DNA from: an uncultured Lachnospiraceae bacterium
Lineage (GTDB): Bacteria; Bacillota; Clostridia; Lachnospirales; Lachnospiraceae
Assembly: GCA_946552115.1 (NCBI GenBank)
Contig: CAMNRH010000001.1
Location: forward strand, 1 to 64,000
Length of the DNA stretch: 64,000 nt
Direction: 5' to 3'
Of the stretch, positions 51,960 through 60,343 are shown piece after piece. The notes beneath the pieces are model-generated. The model was not told the origin of the DNA. It saw only the letters and a list, made by a program, of their open reading frames with translations, and ran no database searches. Position 1 is the first letter of the stretch. The number at the start of each line of letters is the position of its first letter. The position numbers and the translations under genes were made by a program.

Positions 51960-52796
51960 CTATTTTTCTAATGCAAGAAACGCGCTCAAATTCCCCCTCC
52001 TGTCTCCGGAAGCTCTGTGAGAAAACAGAATTTCCGGATTACAGTGCGTGCACAAATTTGTCACCGCCATATGATCCTCCGTAATACCCGCCTCCAGCAG
52101 CACCTGTCTGTTTGCCTCCCAGAGATTCAATTGGTACTTTCCGTTTTCTTTTTTGTAAAAAAGCCTGGGAAACAGTTCCTCTGAAAACGCAGATTTAAAA
52201 TGACGGATTACATCCCCGCCGACCTCGTAACAATCCTGACAGATCGAGGGGCCTACGGCCGCAAGAATATTCTCCGGTTTCGCTCCGTATACTTCCGCCA
52301 TCTTCTCTACGGTTACCTTTCCCATCTTTCCCACCGTACCGCGCCACCCGGAATGGCTAAGTCCAATAACCCTCTTTACAGGATCCAGAAAATATAAGGG
52401 AACACAATCCGCATAAAAAGTCACAAGGCAGATTCCCGGCACATCGGTTATCATCCCGTCTGTCTGTGCAAAATGCTTTCCCTTATCCGAGGCTTCCACA
52501 ACCGCCACATTCGTCGTGTGCGTCTGATGTGTATAAGTAAAATCCCCCTCACAAACTCCGATTGCCTGCGCAATCAATTCACGGTTCTTCGCCACATGCT
52601 CCGGCGAATCCCCTCTTGTTGTACTGATATTCATGGAGGACCAGCAGCCGGTGCTGACACCTCCCAGCCTCGTCGAAAACCCGTGCTTTACGATTTTCGT
52701 TTTCTCAAAAAGAGGAAACGAAAGATAGGGCACGCCGTTCCTTTCTCTTTCCGCAAAAATATGCTCATCATTTTTATAATGTAATCCCAGTCCCAT
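51960..52796 (-). CDS. pgeF: Peptidoglycan editing factor PgeF (laccase domain)
   Basis: 278 residues. Family marks are HGFSTRLGGVSTGCWSSMN (about 38-56), TYTHQTHTTNVAVVE, TFYADCVPLYFLDP (Cys in ADC), IGLSHSGWRGTVGKM (His in HSGWRG) and GPSICQDCYEVG. The Zn-binding His and Cys residues are present. PgeF removes wrongly incorporated L-Ser or similar residues from peptidoglycan precursors. ATG with GGGGAATAAAA. Follows yraN by 27 bases. Confidence 0.94.
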   Translation of the reverse strand: MGLGLHYKNDEHIFAERERNGVPYLSFPLFEKTKIVKHGFSTRLGGVSTGCWSSMNISTTRGDSPEHVAKNRELIAQAIGVCEGDFTYTHQTHTTNVAVVEASDKGKHFAQTDGMITDVPGICLVTFYADCVPLYFLDPVKRVIGLSHSGWRGTVGKMGKVTVEKMAEVYGAKPENILAAVGPSICQDCYEVGGDVIRHFKSAFSEELFPRLFYKKENGKYQLNLWEANRQVLLEAGITEDHMAVTNLCTHCNPEILFSHRASGDRRGNLSAFLALEK

Positions 52797-52822
52797 TTTT
52801 ATTCCCCGTTCTCACTGTCTTC

Positions 52823-53179
52823 TTAATATATGCAGTCAAATGCATTTTTTATCAGCGTAATTTCCCCTCCCGTAATTCCGACAACATCAAAACGGCAGGA
52901 AACATCCGTAAGCCCTTTCTGCATAAGATAATACGACGCACACTGGGAAAGAATCCGCTGCTTTTTCCTGTTCACCGCCTCCAGCGGATGTCCCCTCTTC
53001 GAACTGCTCCGATACTTTACTTCACAAAATACCAGATATTCCCCATCCCTCGCAACTATATCTATTTCACCCTTTTTGCAGCGGTAATTATATTCCACCA
53101 GCTCATATCCAAGCCTTTTCAGATATTCTCCCGCCTGCCGCTCATATTCGGCTCCGACTTCCCGGCGATTACAGCTCAT
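52823..53179 (-). CDS. YraN family endonuclease-fold protein (UPF0102)
   Basis: 118 residues. PD-(D/E)xK nuclease-like fold, start GAEYERQAGEYLKRLGYEL and active-site-like GEIDIVARDGEYLVFCEVKYR (E-I-D plus E-V-K). Widely paired with rnhB in Firmicutes, as here. Function in DNA or RNA metabolism is not established. ATG with GAGGAAAGCGCA. Confidence 0.92.
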   Translation of the reverse strand: MSCNRREVGAEYERQAGEYLKRLGYELVEYNYRCKKGEIDIVARDGEYLVFCEVKYRSSSKRGHPLEAVNRKKQRILSQCASYYLMQKGLTDVSCRFDVVGITGGEITLIKNAFDCIY

Positions 53180-53197
53180 TGCGCTTTCCTCTGCTCT

Positions 53198-53857
53198 CTA
53201 CACAAAGTTTTTAATAAATGTCTCACGGTGTATTTCCGTCGGTCCAAGCGCCTTGAGCGCCTCAATATGCACTTTCGTTCCGTATCCCTTATTGGATGCA
53301 AAGCCGTATCCCGGAAAACACTCCTCATACTTTACCATCATACGGTCTCTTGTCACCTTTGCGACAATACTCGCCGCCGCAATGGAAATACTCTTTGCGT
53401 CTCCTTTTATAATCGGTACCTGCGGAATCTCTACTTCCGGAATCGTCACGGCATCATTAAGCAAAAGCTCCGGTTTTACCGCAAGATTCTTAATTGCCTG
53501 CCGCATCGCCTCATATGTCGCCTGCAGAATATTTATTTCATCAATACGCCCGGGACCAACCGTTCCGATTCCGACTGCGACTGCATGCTCCATAATCTCT
53601 CCATACAGCGCCTCCCGCTTTTTTTCCGAAAGCTTTTTTGAATCGTTCAGATAAAGAATGGGGCAATCCCTGGAAAGAATAACCGCGCCCGCTACCACGG
53701 GACCTGCAAGGGGCCCTCTGCCGGCCTCGTCTATTCCGCACACATAAGAATAATCCTGATATCTTTCCTCATACACGCTCATGGCTTTCAGCCGCGACAG
53801 TTCTTTGTCAAGCTTTTCCCGCGCTTTTCTTTGCTTTTCTTCCTCACGCTTACCCAT
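53198..53857 (-). CDS. rnhB: Ribonuclease HII
   Basis: 219 residues. An N-terminal charged extension (1-30) precedes the catalytic domain with CGIDEAGRGPLAGPVVAGAV (about 40-59, catalytic Asp-Glu), LNDSKKLSEKKR, ADAKSISIAAASIVAKVTRDR (Asp in the KGDAKS area). Removes RNA from RNA:DNA hybrids, especially single ribonucleotides. Operon lepB-rnhB-yraN-pgeF-mscS. Confidence 0.96.
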   Translation of the reverse strand: MGKREEEKQRKAREKLDKELSRLKAMSVYEERYQDYSYVCGIDEAGRGPLAGPVVAGAVILSRDCPILYLNDSKKLSEKKREALYGEIMEHAVAVGIGTVGPGRIDEINILQATYEAMRQAIKNLAVKPELLLNDAVTIPEVEIPQVPIIKGDAKSISIAAASIVAKVTRDRMMVKYEECFPGYGFASNKGYGTKVHIEALKALGPTEIHRETFIKNFV

Positions 53858-53882
53858 CTTTTAAAATACTCCCTGATAAAGC

Positions 53883-54479
53883 TTAATCCCCGGCAGCCTC
53901 TTCATCTGATACCGTATGTTTAATAACCCCCATATGGTCGAACGGATACAGACGAATCCATGCTTTTCCCATGATGTCTTTCCGTTTTACTAATCCCACA
54001 CTCGGGTCACGGCTGTCTGAGCTGTGGTTCCTGTTATCTCCAAGTACAAAATAATCATCCTCGCCGAGCGTAATCGGCTCCTCCGCCAGCTCTGCATCCT
54101 CCATAACCTCCGCACCGTATATATCGCTCTCCAAAAGCTCACCGTCTATGTAGACAAACCCATCTATCACCTGAACCGTCTCTCCCGGCAGCCCGATAAT
54201 CCGCTTAATATAGTATACCTGTTCTTCATGCAGATAAGGAAATACAACGATATCATACCGTTTCGGCTCCCGAAAACGATAGGATATCTTATCTACCAGC
54301 AAATGATCCCCGTCACTGAGCGTTGTTTCCATCGACGAGCCCTCCACTCTCGTGCGCTGTCCGACATAGGTAATAATTACATAAGTGAGGGCGATAATAA
54401 TTACAAAATAAAAAATCCAGCCTGCGAGCTCTCGAAGTATACTCTTTGACTCCTCTTTCTCTTCGTAACGATTAGACAT
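53883..54479 (-). CDS. lepB: Signal peptidase I (first copy)
   Basis: 198 residues from the ATG at 54479. One N-terminal transmembrane anchor (about 16-36), catalytic Ser in VEGSSMETTLSDGD (about 48-61), catalytic Lys in YYIKRIIGLPGE (about 92-103), and boxes D/E with VLGDNRNHSSDSR. Cleaves signal peptides outside the membrane. A second copy lies 1 kb upstream on the same strand, separated by rbgA. Confidence 0.95.
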   Translation of the reverse strand: MSNRYEEKEESKSILRELAGWIFYFVIIIALTYVIITYVGQRTRVEGSSMETTLSDGDHLLVDKISYRFREPKRYDIVVFPYLHEEQVYYIKRIIGLPGETVQVIDGFVYIDGELLESDIYGAEVMEDAELAEEPITLGEDDYFVLGDNRNHSSDSRDPSVGLVKRKDIMGKAWIRLYPFDHMGVIKHTVSDEEAAGD

Positions 54480-54516
54480 CAAAATCATGCCTCCTCTTTT
54501 TTATCCTTATAGTTTA

Positions 54517-55365
54517 TCATAGTTCCTCCGGATATTCCAGTGTCAGCCTTCCAAGCCTTCCGCTCCGGAAATCTTCCAGTAAAAGAACTGCGGCCTTATC
54601 CGTATCAAGCTCGTTTCCCCTCACAAGACAATGGCGGCTCTCAGCAATCCCGTCAAGCATCACATAGGCATCCTTTGACGGCTCTATCTGATATTTTTCC
54701 TCCAAAATCCCCGGATAATTTTGATTCAGAAAACGAATAAGCTCTAAAGCAATCTCCCCGGCATTCAAAAGCTCATCCTTAATAGAGCCGATATATGCAA
54801 GGCGGAGCCCCACTGTCTGATCTTCAAATTTAGGCCAGAGAATTCCCGGCGTATCCAAAAGCTCCACCTGTTTATTCAGGCGAATCCACTGCTTTCCTTT
54901 TGTCACTCCCGGCTTATTTCCGGTTTTTGCGCACGCCTTGCCTGCCAGCGTATTAATAAAAGTAGACTTTCCTACATTCGGGATTCCTGCAACCATTGCC
55001 CGCACCGGACGGTTCAAAATGCCCCGTCTGCGGTCGCGCTCCATTTTTTCCTTACAGGCTTCCGTAATGACGTTCTGAACCGCTTTCAGTCCTCCGCTCT
55101 TTCTGGAATTCATCTTTACGGCAAAAAATCCTTTTTCCTCAAAATAGCGAAGCCATGCGTCGTTCCATTTCTCCTCCGCCAAATCCGCTTTATTAAGAAG
55201 AATCAGCCTCACTTTATTTTTTCCCAGCTCGTCGATATCCGGATTTCTGCTGGAAAGCGGAACTCTTGCATCCACAAGCTCAATGACCAAATCTATTAAT
55301 TTTATATTCTCCTGCATCATACGTCTGGCCTTTGTCATATGACCCGGATACCACTGAAAATGCAT
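54517..55365 (-). CDS. rbgA: Ribosome biogenesis GTPase RbgA (YlqF)
   Basis: 282 residues from the ATG at 55365, MHFQWYPGHMTKARRMMQ being the usual family start; SD AAGGAGCAGGTAAAA lies in the end of the upstream gene. Circularly permuted GTPase order: G4 LLNKADLAEE (about 60), then G1 AGIPNVGKSTFIN (about 118), G3 DTPGILWPK. The C-terminal ANTAR-like domain follows. Needed for late 50S assembly. Its start overlaps almost exactly with the end of the upstream signal peptidase gene. Confidence 0.95.
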   Translation of the reverse strand: MHFQWYPGHMTKARRMMQENIKLIDLVIELVDARVPLSSRNPDIDELGKNKVRLILLNKADLAEEKWNDAWLRYFEEKGFFAVKMNSRKSGGLKAVQNVITEACKEKMERDRRRGILNRPVRAMVAGIPNVGKSTFINTLAGKACAKTGNKPGVTKGKQWIRLNKQVELLDTPGILWPKFEDQTVGLRLAYIGSIKDELLNAGEIALELIRFLNQNYPGILEEKYQIEPSKDAYVMLDGIAESRHCLVRGNELDTDKAAVLLLEDFRSGRLGRLTLEYPEEL

Positions 55366-55367
55366 TT

Positions 55368-56021
55368 TTACCTGCTCCTTATAAATCCAAAATCCTGACG
55401 GGGAGAGAGGACAAACCACGCCTTGCCGTAAATGTATTCCCGCTTCACATTTCCCACATCCGCGTCCCTGCTGTCCTCGCTGTTTTCCCTGTCGTCTCCA
55501 AGCACAAAATATTCGTCCTCATCAAGCTTTATCTTTTCCGAGGCACGTCCCACTCTGTCAAGCTTTGTTGTCTGATATGTTTCTTCCAGCTTCCCGCCGT
55601 TAATATATATTCCGTTTTCAATAATTTCCACCGTCTCTCCCGGCAGGCCGACCACCCGTTTTATATAATAATGGGAATTCTCGTTTCCTTTAGGCCTGAA
55701 TACAATCACATCCCCCCGCTTCGGCCTCCTTGCATTGTATACGACGCGGTTTACCAGCACAATATCTCCGTTTTTAAGTGCCGGACTCATAGAATCACCA
55801 ATCATACTTACCCTTTGTCCAAGATTCCACACCAGAATGAAAGCAAGCAGGCAAATAACGGCAATTCGGGATACCCTTATTACAATCGCCGGGACGTACG
55901 AAAAAATATGACGCAAAACTCCCTGTACCTTCCGCAGAAAATGCATCTGTCTTTTTCTTTCCCATCGTCTGGAAAGGGGCTTTCTTCGTCTCTGTTTTCT
56001 GATTCTCCTAACTCTTCTCAT
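55368..56021 (-). CDS. Signal peptidase I (second copy)
   Basis: 217 residues. A very basic N-terminal tail (1-35), one transmembrane anchor (about 47-65), catalytic Ser in MIGDSMSPALKNGD (about 74-87), catalytic Lys in YYIKRVVGLPGE, and VLGDDRENSEDSRDAD. Differs from the first copy in its long basic tail and may serve different substrates or growth phases. Follows the rplS terminator and shares a short gap with rbgA. Confidence 0.94.
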   Translation of the reverse strand: MRRVRRIRKQRRRKPLSRRWERKRQMHFLRKVQGVLRHIFSYVPAIVIRVSRIAVICLLAFILVWNLGQRVSMIGDSMSPALKNGDIVLVNRVVYNARRPKRGDVIVFRPKGNENSHYYIKRVVGLPGETVEIIENGIYINGGKLEETYQTTKLDRVGRASEKIKLDEDEYFVLGDDRENSEDSRDADVGNVKREYIYGKAWFVLSPRQDFGFIRSR

Positions 56022-56054
56022 AAAACTTCACCTGCTTCACAGTCCTGTATAGAG

Positions 56055-56092
56055 AAAAAGGACAACTACAGCTGCTGTACTTGTCCCTTTTT
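56055..56092 (-). terminator. Terminator after rplS
   Basis: AAAAAGGACAA pairs with TTGTCCCTTTTT (one bulged base) and an inner TACAGC/GCTGTA stem extends it. T-rich end on both strands. It closes the ffh-rplS transcript and precedes the second signal peptidase gene. Confidence 0.8.
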
Positions 56093-56099
56093 GCCATGC

Positions 56100-56447
56100 T
56101 TATTTTACTAACTCTTTTACCTTAGCTCTCTTACCTACACGGTCTCTTAAGTAGTAAAGCTTCGCTCTTCTAATCTTACCTCTTCTTACTACCTCAACCT
56201 TTTCTACATTCGGTGAGTGAAGCGGCCATGTCTTTTCCACGCCAACGCCGTTTGAAAACTTTCTGACGGTAAATGTCGTTCTCGCACTTCCTCCCTGCTT
56301 CTTGATAACCGTGCCTTCAAACACCTGAATTCTCTCACGGTTTCCCTCTTTAATCTTTCCGTATACCTTTACAGTATCACCTACGCGAAACTGCGGTTCC
56401 TCCGCTTTCAGCTGTGCGGCCTCAATATTTTTAATAATATCGTTCAT
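56100..56447 (-). CDS. rplS: 50S ribosomal protein L19
   Basis: 115 residues from the ATG at 56447, with AAAGGAGGTCGCACAACT before it. Full length, [42 protein letters not shown] and [19 protein letters not shown] are conserved L19 segments. An own promoter overlaps the end of trmD, so L19 can be expressed apart from trmD. Confidence 0.97.
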   Translation of the reverse strand: MNDIIKNIEAAQLKAEEPQFRVGDTVKVYGKIKEGNRERIQVFEGTVIKKQGGSARTTFTVRKFSNGVGVEKTWPLHSPNVEKVEVVRRGKIRRAKLYYLRDRVGKRAKVKELVK

Positions 56448-56534
56448 AGTTGTGCGACCTCCTTTATTCAATTGGATGTTCTTAATACATTCGTGTACCA
56501 GAGGACCATCTCATTTTTTCTCACAACATACTGT

Positions 56535-56563
56535 AGTTTATCACACTTAAGTCCGGATAGCAA
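56535..56563 (-). promoter_or_regulatory. SigA-type promoter for rplS
   Basis: On the minus strand TTGCTA (56563-56558), 17 bases, TAAACT (56540-56535), immediately after the trmD stop. Leader of about 80 bases. Confidence 0.55.
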
Positions 56564-56564
56564 G

Positions 56565-57341
56565 CTATTTATAAATATTTTCATCAAATTCTCCGTTTGA
56601 CTGATAATTCGATATCCTTTCCGCCAGCTCCCTTTCCTCCTCCGTAAGTTCTGCCTTTTTAAGCAAATCCGGGCGAAGCGCCGCCGTGCGGACAACCGAC
56701 TGTCTTCGTCTCCATTTCTCCACGTTGGCATGATGCCCGGAAAGAAGCACCTCGGGCACCCTTTTATCATGCCATACCTCGGGCCTTGAATACTGCGGAT
56801 ACTCTAAGAGATTATCCTGAAAGCTTTCAAATTCCGCGGACACGTCATTATGAAGCACTCCCGGAACCAGCCTCGCTATGGCATCCACCATAAGCATGGC
56901 CGGAAGTTCTCCGCCTGTCAGTACATAATCGCCGACCGATACATAATCCGTCACAATCTCCTCAAGCACTCTCTCGTCAATTCCCTCATAATGGCCGCAT
57001 AAAAGCACAAGCTCCTCTTCCTTTGCCAGCTCCTCTGCCATCGTTTGGTTAAAGGTTTTTCCCTGGGGCGACAAATAAACAAGCCGCGGTCTTTTCCCCG
57101 TTTTCAGCTTTTCCTTCACCGCCTCATATGCCTGGTACACCGGCTCCGCCTGCATCAGCATCCCGGCTCCGCCGCCATAGGGATAATCATCTACGCTGTT
57201 ATGCTTATTAAACGCATAATCCCGGATATTGACTGCCTCAACAGACAGGAGACCGTTTTTTACGGCGCGCCCGATAATACTTGTATGAAGTCCCCCCATC
57301 ACCATATCCGGAAACAGTGTCATAATGTAAAACTGCATCAT
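56565..57341 (-). CDS. trmD: tRNA (guanine37-N1)-methyltransferase
   Basis: 258 residues. SPOUT methyltransferase with the trefoil knot; FYIMTLFPDMV start, DDYPYGGGAGMLMQAEPVY (about 50-68), LLCGHYEGIDERVLEEI (about 113-129), VGDYVLTGGELPAMLMVDAI (about 134-153). Methylates G37 in tRNAs. Its ATG overlaps the rimM stop as ATGA, so rimM and trmD are translationally coupled. Confidence 0.97.
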   Translation of the reverse strand: MMQFYIMTLFPDMVMGGLHTSIIGRAVKNGLLSVEAVNIRDYAFNKHNSVDDYPYGGGAGMLMQAEPVYQAYEAVKEKLKTGKRPRLVYLSPQGKTFNQTMAEELAKEEELVLLCGHYEGIDERVLEEIVTDYVSVGDYVLTGGELPAMLMVDAIARLVPGVLHNDVSAEFESFQDNLLEYPQYSRPEVWHDKRVPEVLLSGHHANVEKWRRRQSVVRTAALRPDLLKKAELTEEERELAERISNYQSNGEFDENIYK

Positions 57342-57847
57342 GAAATCAGTCCCTCCATCAGATGAACTTTCATTTTCTGATTTTCAACATCCACATCCAG
57401 AATACAATCCTTAATTGCCGGAAGCAGCACTTCTCCATGTGCCTCGCTGTGAACCACGTACACATCGTTCGCTCCCGTTTCAATTACATCCTTAAGTCTT
57501 CCGAGCTTTTCCCCGTTTTCGGTTATCACCTCCATGCCAAGCATATCGGCAATAAAATACTCATCTTCCTCAAGCGGTACGGCATGCTCCCTGTCAACAA
57601 GCAGCGGGCAACGTTTATATTTCTCAATATCGTTCATATTATCTATCCCTTTAAATTTCAGAATTACAAACTGCCTGAAAAATTTAACGCTCTGGATTTC
57701 CAGTGTCAGAAGCTCCCCTCCCGTATCAAGAAACACACTTCTAAGCTCCCGGAAACGCGCGCTGTCGTCTGTTGTCGGAAATACCTTTACCTCCCCCCGC
57801 ACGCCATGAGTAGAGGTAATCACTCCGATTTTAAGTAATTGCTCCAT
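57338..57847 (-). CDS. rimM: Ribosome maturation factor RimM
   Basis: 169 residues from the ATG at 57847 (GTGGAGATTTTAAATTT). RimM N domain with KIGVITSTHGVRGEVKVFPTTDD (in pieces, about 5-27) and a PRC-barrel C domain with YFIADMLGMEVITENGEKLGR. Assists 16S processing and 30S assembly near protein S19. A longer frame to 57952 is not supported by an SD. Partner of trmD in the operon. Confidence 0.96.
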   Translation of the reverse strand: MEQLLKIGVITSTHGVRGEVKVFPTTDDSARFRELRSVFLDTGGELLTLEIQSVKFFRQFVILKFKGIDNMNDIEKYKRCPLLVDREHAVPLEEDEYFIADMLGMEVITENGEKLGRLKDVIETGANDVYVVHSEAHGEVLLPAIKDCILDVDVENQKMKVHLMEGLIS

Positions 57848-57909
57848 AAATTTAAAATCTCCACTAAAAAACATCCACCGGACGTTTTTATCGCATACCT
57901 GGCAACATA

Positions 57910-57940
57910 AAAAGCAGACTGCCATCCGGAGTCTGCTTTT
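57910..57940 (-). terminator. Hairpin between khpA and rimM
   Basis: Perfect 11-bp stem AAAAGCAGACT / AGTCTGCTTTT with a 9-base loop, followed on the minus strand by TATG after the TTTT arm. It could partly terminate the ylxM-khpA transcript before rimM. Confidence 0.7.
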
Positions 57941-57962
57941 AGTTATCCACAATCAGACACTG

Positions 57963-58193
57963 TTAATCCATAATATCTACAATGACTTTTTTGTCTTCCT
58001 TTGCAGCTGCCGCCTTTACAACCGAGCGTATTGCTTTCGCAATCCGGCCCTGCTTTCCAATCACCTTACCCATATCGGAATCAGCGACACGCACCTCAAG
58101 AATGGTTGTTTTCTTTTCCATGCGCTCATTTACTACAACACTGTCCGGATTATCAACCAAAGCCTTTGTAATTACTTCAACTAACTCTTTCAT
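57963..58193 (-). CDS. khpA: KH domain RNA-binding protein KhpA
   Basis: 76 residues, the usual size of KhpA/YlqC. KH motif GKVIGKQGRIAKAIRSVVKA (about 42-61). Binds RNA with KhpB and affects cell elongation and division. ATG with GGAGGTGCAGAGAAG. Between rpsP and rimM, the classical place. Confidence 0.96.
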   Translation of the reverse strand: MKELVEVITKALVDNPDSVVVNERMEKKTTILEVRVADSDMGKVIGKQGRIAKAIRSVVKAAAAKEDKKVIVDIMD

Positions 58194-58219
58194 CTTCTCT
58201 GCACCTCCGAAGTCTCTGC

Positions 58220-58465
58220 TTATTTTTCAATGCCTGCCGCTTTGAAAATCTTGCTTACAACTTCTGTCGGCTGTGCGCCATTGTTTAACCACTTCTTTGC
58301 AGCTTCCTCATCTACGGAAATTGCGCTTGGCTCCAGATTCGGGTCATAGGTACCAATCTCTGCGATACACTTGCCGTCTCTCGGCGATCTGGAATCAGCC
58401 ACAACGATTCTATAGAAAGGAGCTTTTTTCTGTCCCATTCTTCTTAATCTGATTTTTACTGCCAT
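58220..58465 (-). CDS. rpsP: 30S ribosomal protein S16
   Basis: 81 residues from the ATG at 58465 (GGAGGTGAAAGAT). Starts [21 protein letters not shown] (in pieces), followed by [16 protein letters not shown], and ends AAGIEK. S16 of the small subunit. The longer frame to 58525 has no SD. Follows ffh by about 107 bases that include an imperfect GAAATTC palindrome. Confidence 0.98.
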   Translation of the reverse strand: MAVKIRLRRMGQKKAPFYRIVVADSRSPRDGKCIAEIGTYDPNLEPSAISVDEEAAKKWLNNGAQPTEVVSKIFKAAGIEK

Positions 58466-58572
58466 ATCTTTCACCTCCATAAAATAATAGATAAAAATAA
58501 AATTTATATACAGTGCTTTACGCACAATATATCTCTTTCATAGAAAATTCTCACACGAATTTTCAGGCAATC

Positions 58573-59928
58573 CTAAAAGGGCATTCGGAATTTTCCTTTC
58601 TTTCCACCCTTTCCGAACTGCTTCATCAGCTTTTTCATCTCGCCGAACTGCTTGACCATTCGGTTTACCTCGCTGATGTCAACTCCCGCGCCTCTTGCAA
58701 TACGATGTTTTCTTGACGGATTCAGTATATCAGGATTGCGCCGTTCCCTAAGCGTCATCGAATAAATCATTGCCTCCATGCGTGCCATATTTTTTTCTGC
58801 CTGACTGGTCTGCTCGTCGCTTAAGCCTTTCATCTTACCCATGCCGCCCATACCGCCAAGTCCCGGCAGCATACTCATAATACTTCCGAGACCGCCCATA
58901 TTCTTCATCTGCTTCATGCTCTCAAGGTAGTCCTCAAAGTCAAACTGAGCTTTCTTCATCTTCTGGGACATCTGACGCGCTTTTTCTTCGTCGATCTCTG
59001 CCTCCGCCTTTTCAATCAAAGTGAGCACGTCTCCCATTCCGAGAATGCGGGAAGCCATTCTGTCCGGATAAAACTGCTCCAAATCCGAAAGCTTCTCACC
59101 CATACCGACATACAAAATCGGCTTTCCGGTCACCGCCTTGACAGACAGCGCGGCACCGCCTCTCGTATCCCCGTCCAGCTTTGTGACAATCACACCGTCA
59201 ACGCCGACCTTTTCATTGAAATCCTTTGCCACATTTACAGCGTCCTGCCCGGTCATGGCATCAATGACAAGAATCGTCTGATGAACCTCCACCGTATCCT
59301 TAATTTCCTGAAGCTCCGCCATCATATCCTCATCAATGTGGAGACGTCCCGCCGTATCGAGAATAACAGGAGTATTTCCATTCTTTCTCGCATGCTCAAG
59401 CGCTGCCTTTGCAATATCTGACGGCTTATGCTTATCTCCCATAGAAAAGACTTCCACACCCTGCTTTTCTGCGTTTACCTCAAGCTGCTTAATCGCCGCC
59501 GGACGATAAACGTCGCAGGCTGCTAAAAGAGGCTTTTTGCCTTTCAGCTTATATTTTCCGGCCAGCTTCGCAGTCGTGGTCGTCTTACCTGCACCCTGAA
59601 GACCTGCCATCAAAATCACTGTGACGGCGCTTCCCGGCTGGAGCTTAATCTCCGTTGTCTCCGAGCCCATCAGACTCACAAGCTCCTCATTGACAATTTT
59701 AATCACCATCTGTCCGGGATTCAGGCCGTTCATCACATCCTGTCCGATAGCCCTCTCCTGGACATTTTTAATAAAATCCTTTACCACCTTAAAATTAACA
59801 TCAGCCGCAAGAAGCGCCCGTTTTATTTCTTTCAGAGCTTCTTTTACATCCTCTTCCGTAAGACGCCCCTTACTTCTTAAGTTTTTAAAAATATTTTGTA
59901 GTTTTTCCGTCAAGCTGTCAAATGCCAT
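58573..59928 (-). CDS. ffh: Signal recognition particle protein Ffh
   Basis: 451 residues. NG domain with G1 GLQGAGKTTTTAKLAGK (about 107-123), DTAGRLHIDEDMM, TKLDGDTRGGAAL; a Met-rich M domain (about 300-445) with MLPGLGGMGGMGKMKGL and GVDISEVNRMVKQF. Binds signal sequences and 4.5S RNA to target membrane proteins. Starts 1 base after the ylxM stop with GAGGAGTTGTAGT as SD. Confidence 0.98.
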   Translation of the reverse strand: MAFDSLTEKLQNIFKNLRSKGRLTEEDVKEALKEIKRALLAADVNFKVVKDFIKNVQERAIGQDVMNGLNPGQMVIKIVNEELVSLMGSETTEIKLQPGSAVTVILMAGLQGAGKTTTTAKLAGKYKLKGKKPLLAACDVYRPAAIKQLEVNAEKQGVEVFSMGDKHKPSDIAKAALEHARKNGNTPVILDTAGRLHIDEDMMAELQEIKDTVEVHQTILVIDAMTGQDAVNVAKDFNEKVGVDGVIVTKLDGDTRGGAALSVKAVTGKPILYVGMGEKLSDLEQFYPDRMASRILGMGDVLTLIEKAEAEIDEEKARQMSQKMKKAQFDFEDYLESMKQMKNMGGLGSIMSMLPGLGGMGGMGKMKGLSDEQTSQAEKNMARMEAMIYSMTLRERRNPDILNPSRKHRIARGAGVDISEVNRMVKQFGEMKKLMKQFGKGGKKGKFRMPF

Positions 59929-59929
59929 A

Positions 59930-60274
59930 CTACAACTCCTCTATAATCTCTCCGGATATTTTCCGAACCTCCTGAAGCAGCGCTCCATCTTTGTCACTTT
60001 CATATCCGTCTAATAAATCGTCTATCCGCTCCACTTTCTTTTTCACCGACATAAATCTCTCCACAAGATGAAGCTTCTCTTCATATCCCGCAAGCGCCAG
60101 ATTACACCGCTTAATGATATCGTGAACACCCTGACGGCTGATACCCGCCTCTTTCGCAATCTCCCCGAGCGACAGGTCGTCCAGAACAAACTGTCCGTAT
60201 ATCTCTTTCTGATGTCCGGTCAGGAGCTCGCCGTAAAAATCATATAATAATGCCTGCTTTAATATCTCGTTCAC
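59930..60274 (-). CDS. YlxM family DNA-binding protein (SRP regulator)
   Basis: About 114 residues from the GTG at 60274. A winged or tetrahelical HTH similar to sigma-4 domains: LLYDFYGELLTGHQKEIYGQFVLDDLSLGEIAKEAGISRQGVHDII (in pieces). YlxM lies next to ffh in most Firmicutes and stimulates SRP assembly or GTPase. ATG codons further upstream (60295, 60319) fall in or before the -10 box at 60291-60296 and cannot be used, which settles the GTG start with AGGTGAT five bases before it. Confidence 0.9.
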   Translation of the reverse strand: MNEILKQALLYDFYGELLTGHQKEIYGQFVLDDLSLGEIAKEAGISRQGVHDIIKRCNLALAGYEEKLHLVERFMSVKKKVERIDDLLDGYESDKDGALLQEVRKISGEIIEEL

Positions 60275-60290
60275 ATCAATCACCTGTGCT

Positions 60291-60319
60291 ATCATACAAC
60301 AAAAGGAAAGAGGTGTCAA
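60291..60319 (-). promoter_or_regulatory. SigA-type promoter for the ylxM-ffh-rpsP operon
   Basis: On the minus strand a consensus TTGACA (60319-60314), a 17-base spacer and TATGAT (60296-60291). The -35 box is part of the terminator stem of the upstream S8 protease gene, so termination and promotion share bases. Confidence 0.85.
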
Positions 60320-60342
60320 GTATTTTTTCTTGACACCTCTTT
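60307..60342. terminator. Terminator after the S8 protease gene
   Basis: Perfect 14-bp inverted repeat AAAGAGGTGTCAAG / CTTGACACCTCTTT with an 8-base T-rich loop, on both strands A/T-rich outside. It ends the minus-strand S8 gene and overlaps the ylxM promoter. Confidence 0.85.
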
Positions 60343-60343
60343 T

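Noticed and set aside
58545..58567. Possible terminator between ffh and rpsP
   Set aside because: The GAAAATTC/GAATTTC palindrome is short and bulged with no U-tract; the genes are normally cotranscribed.
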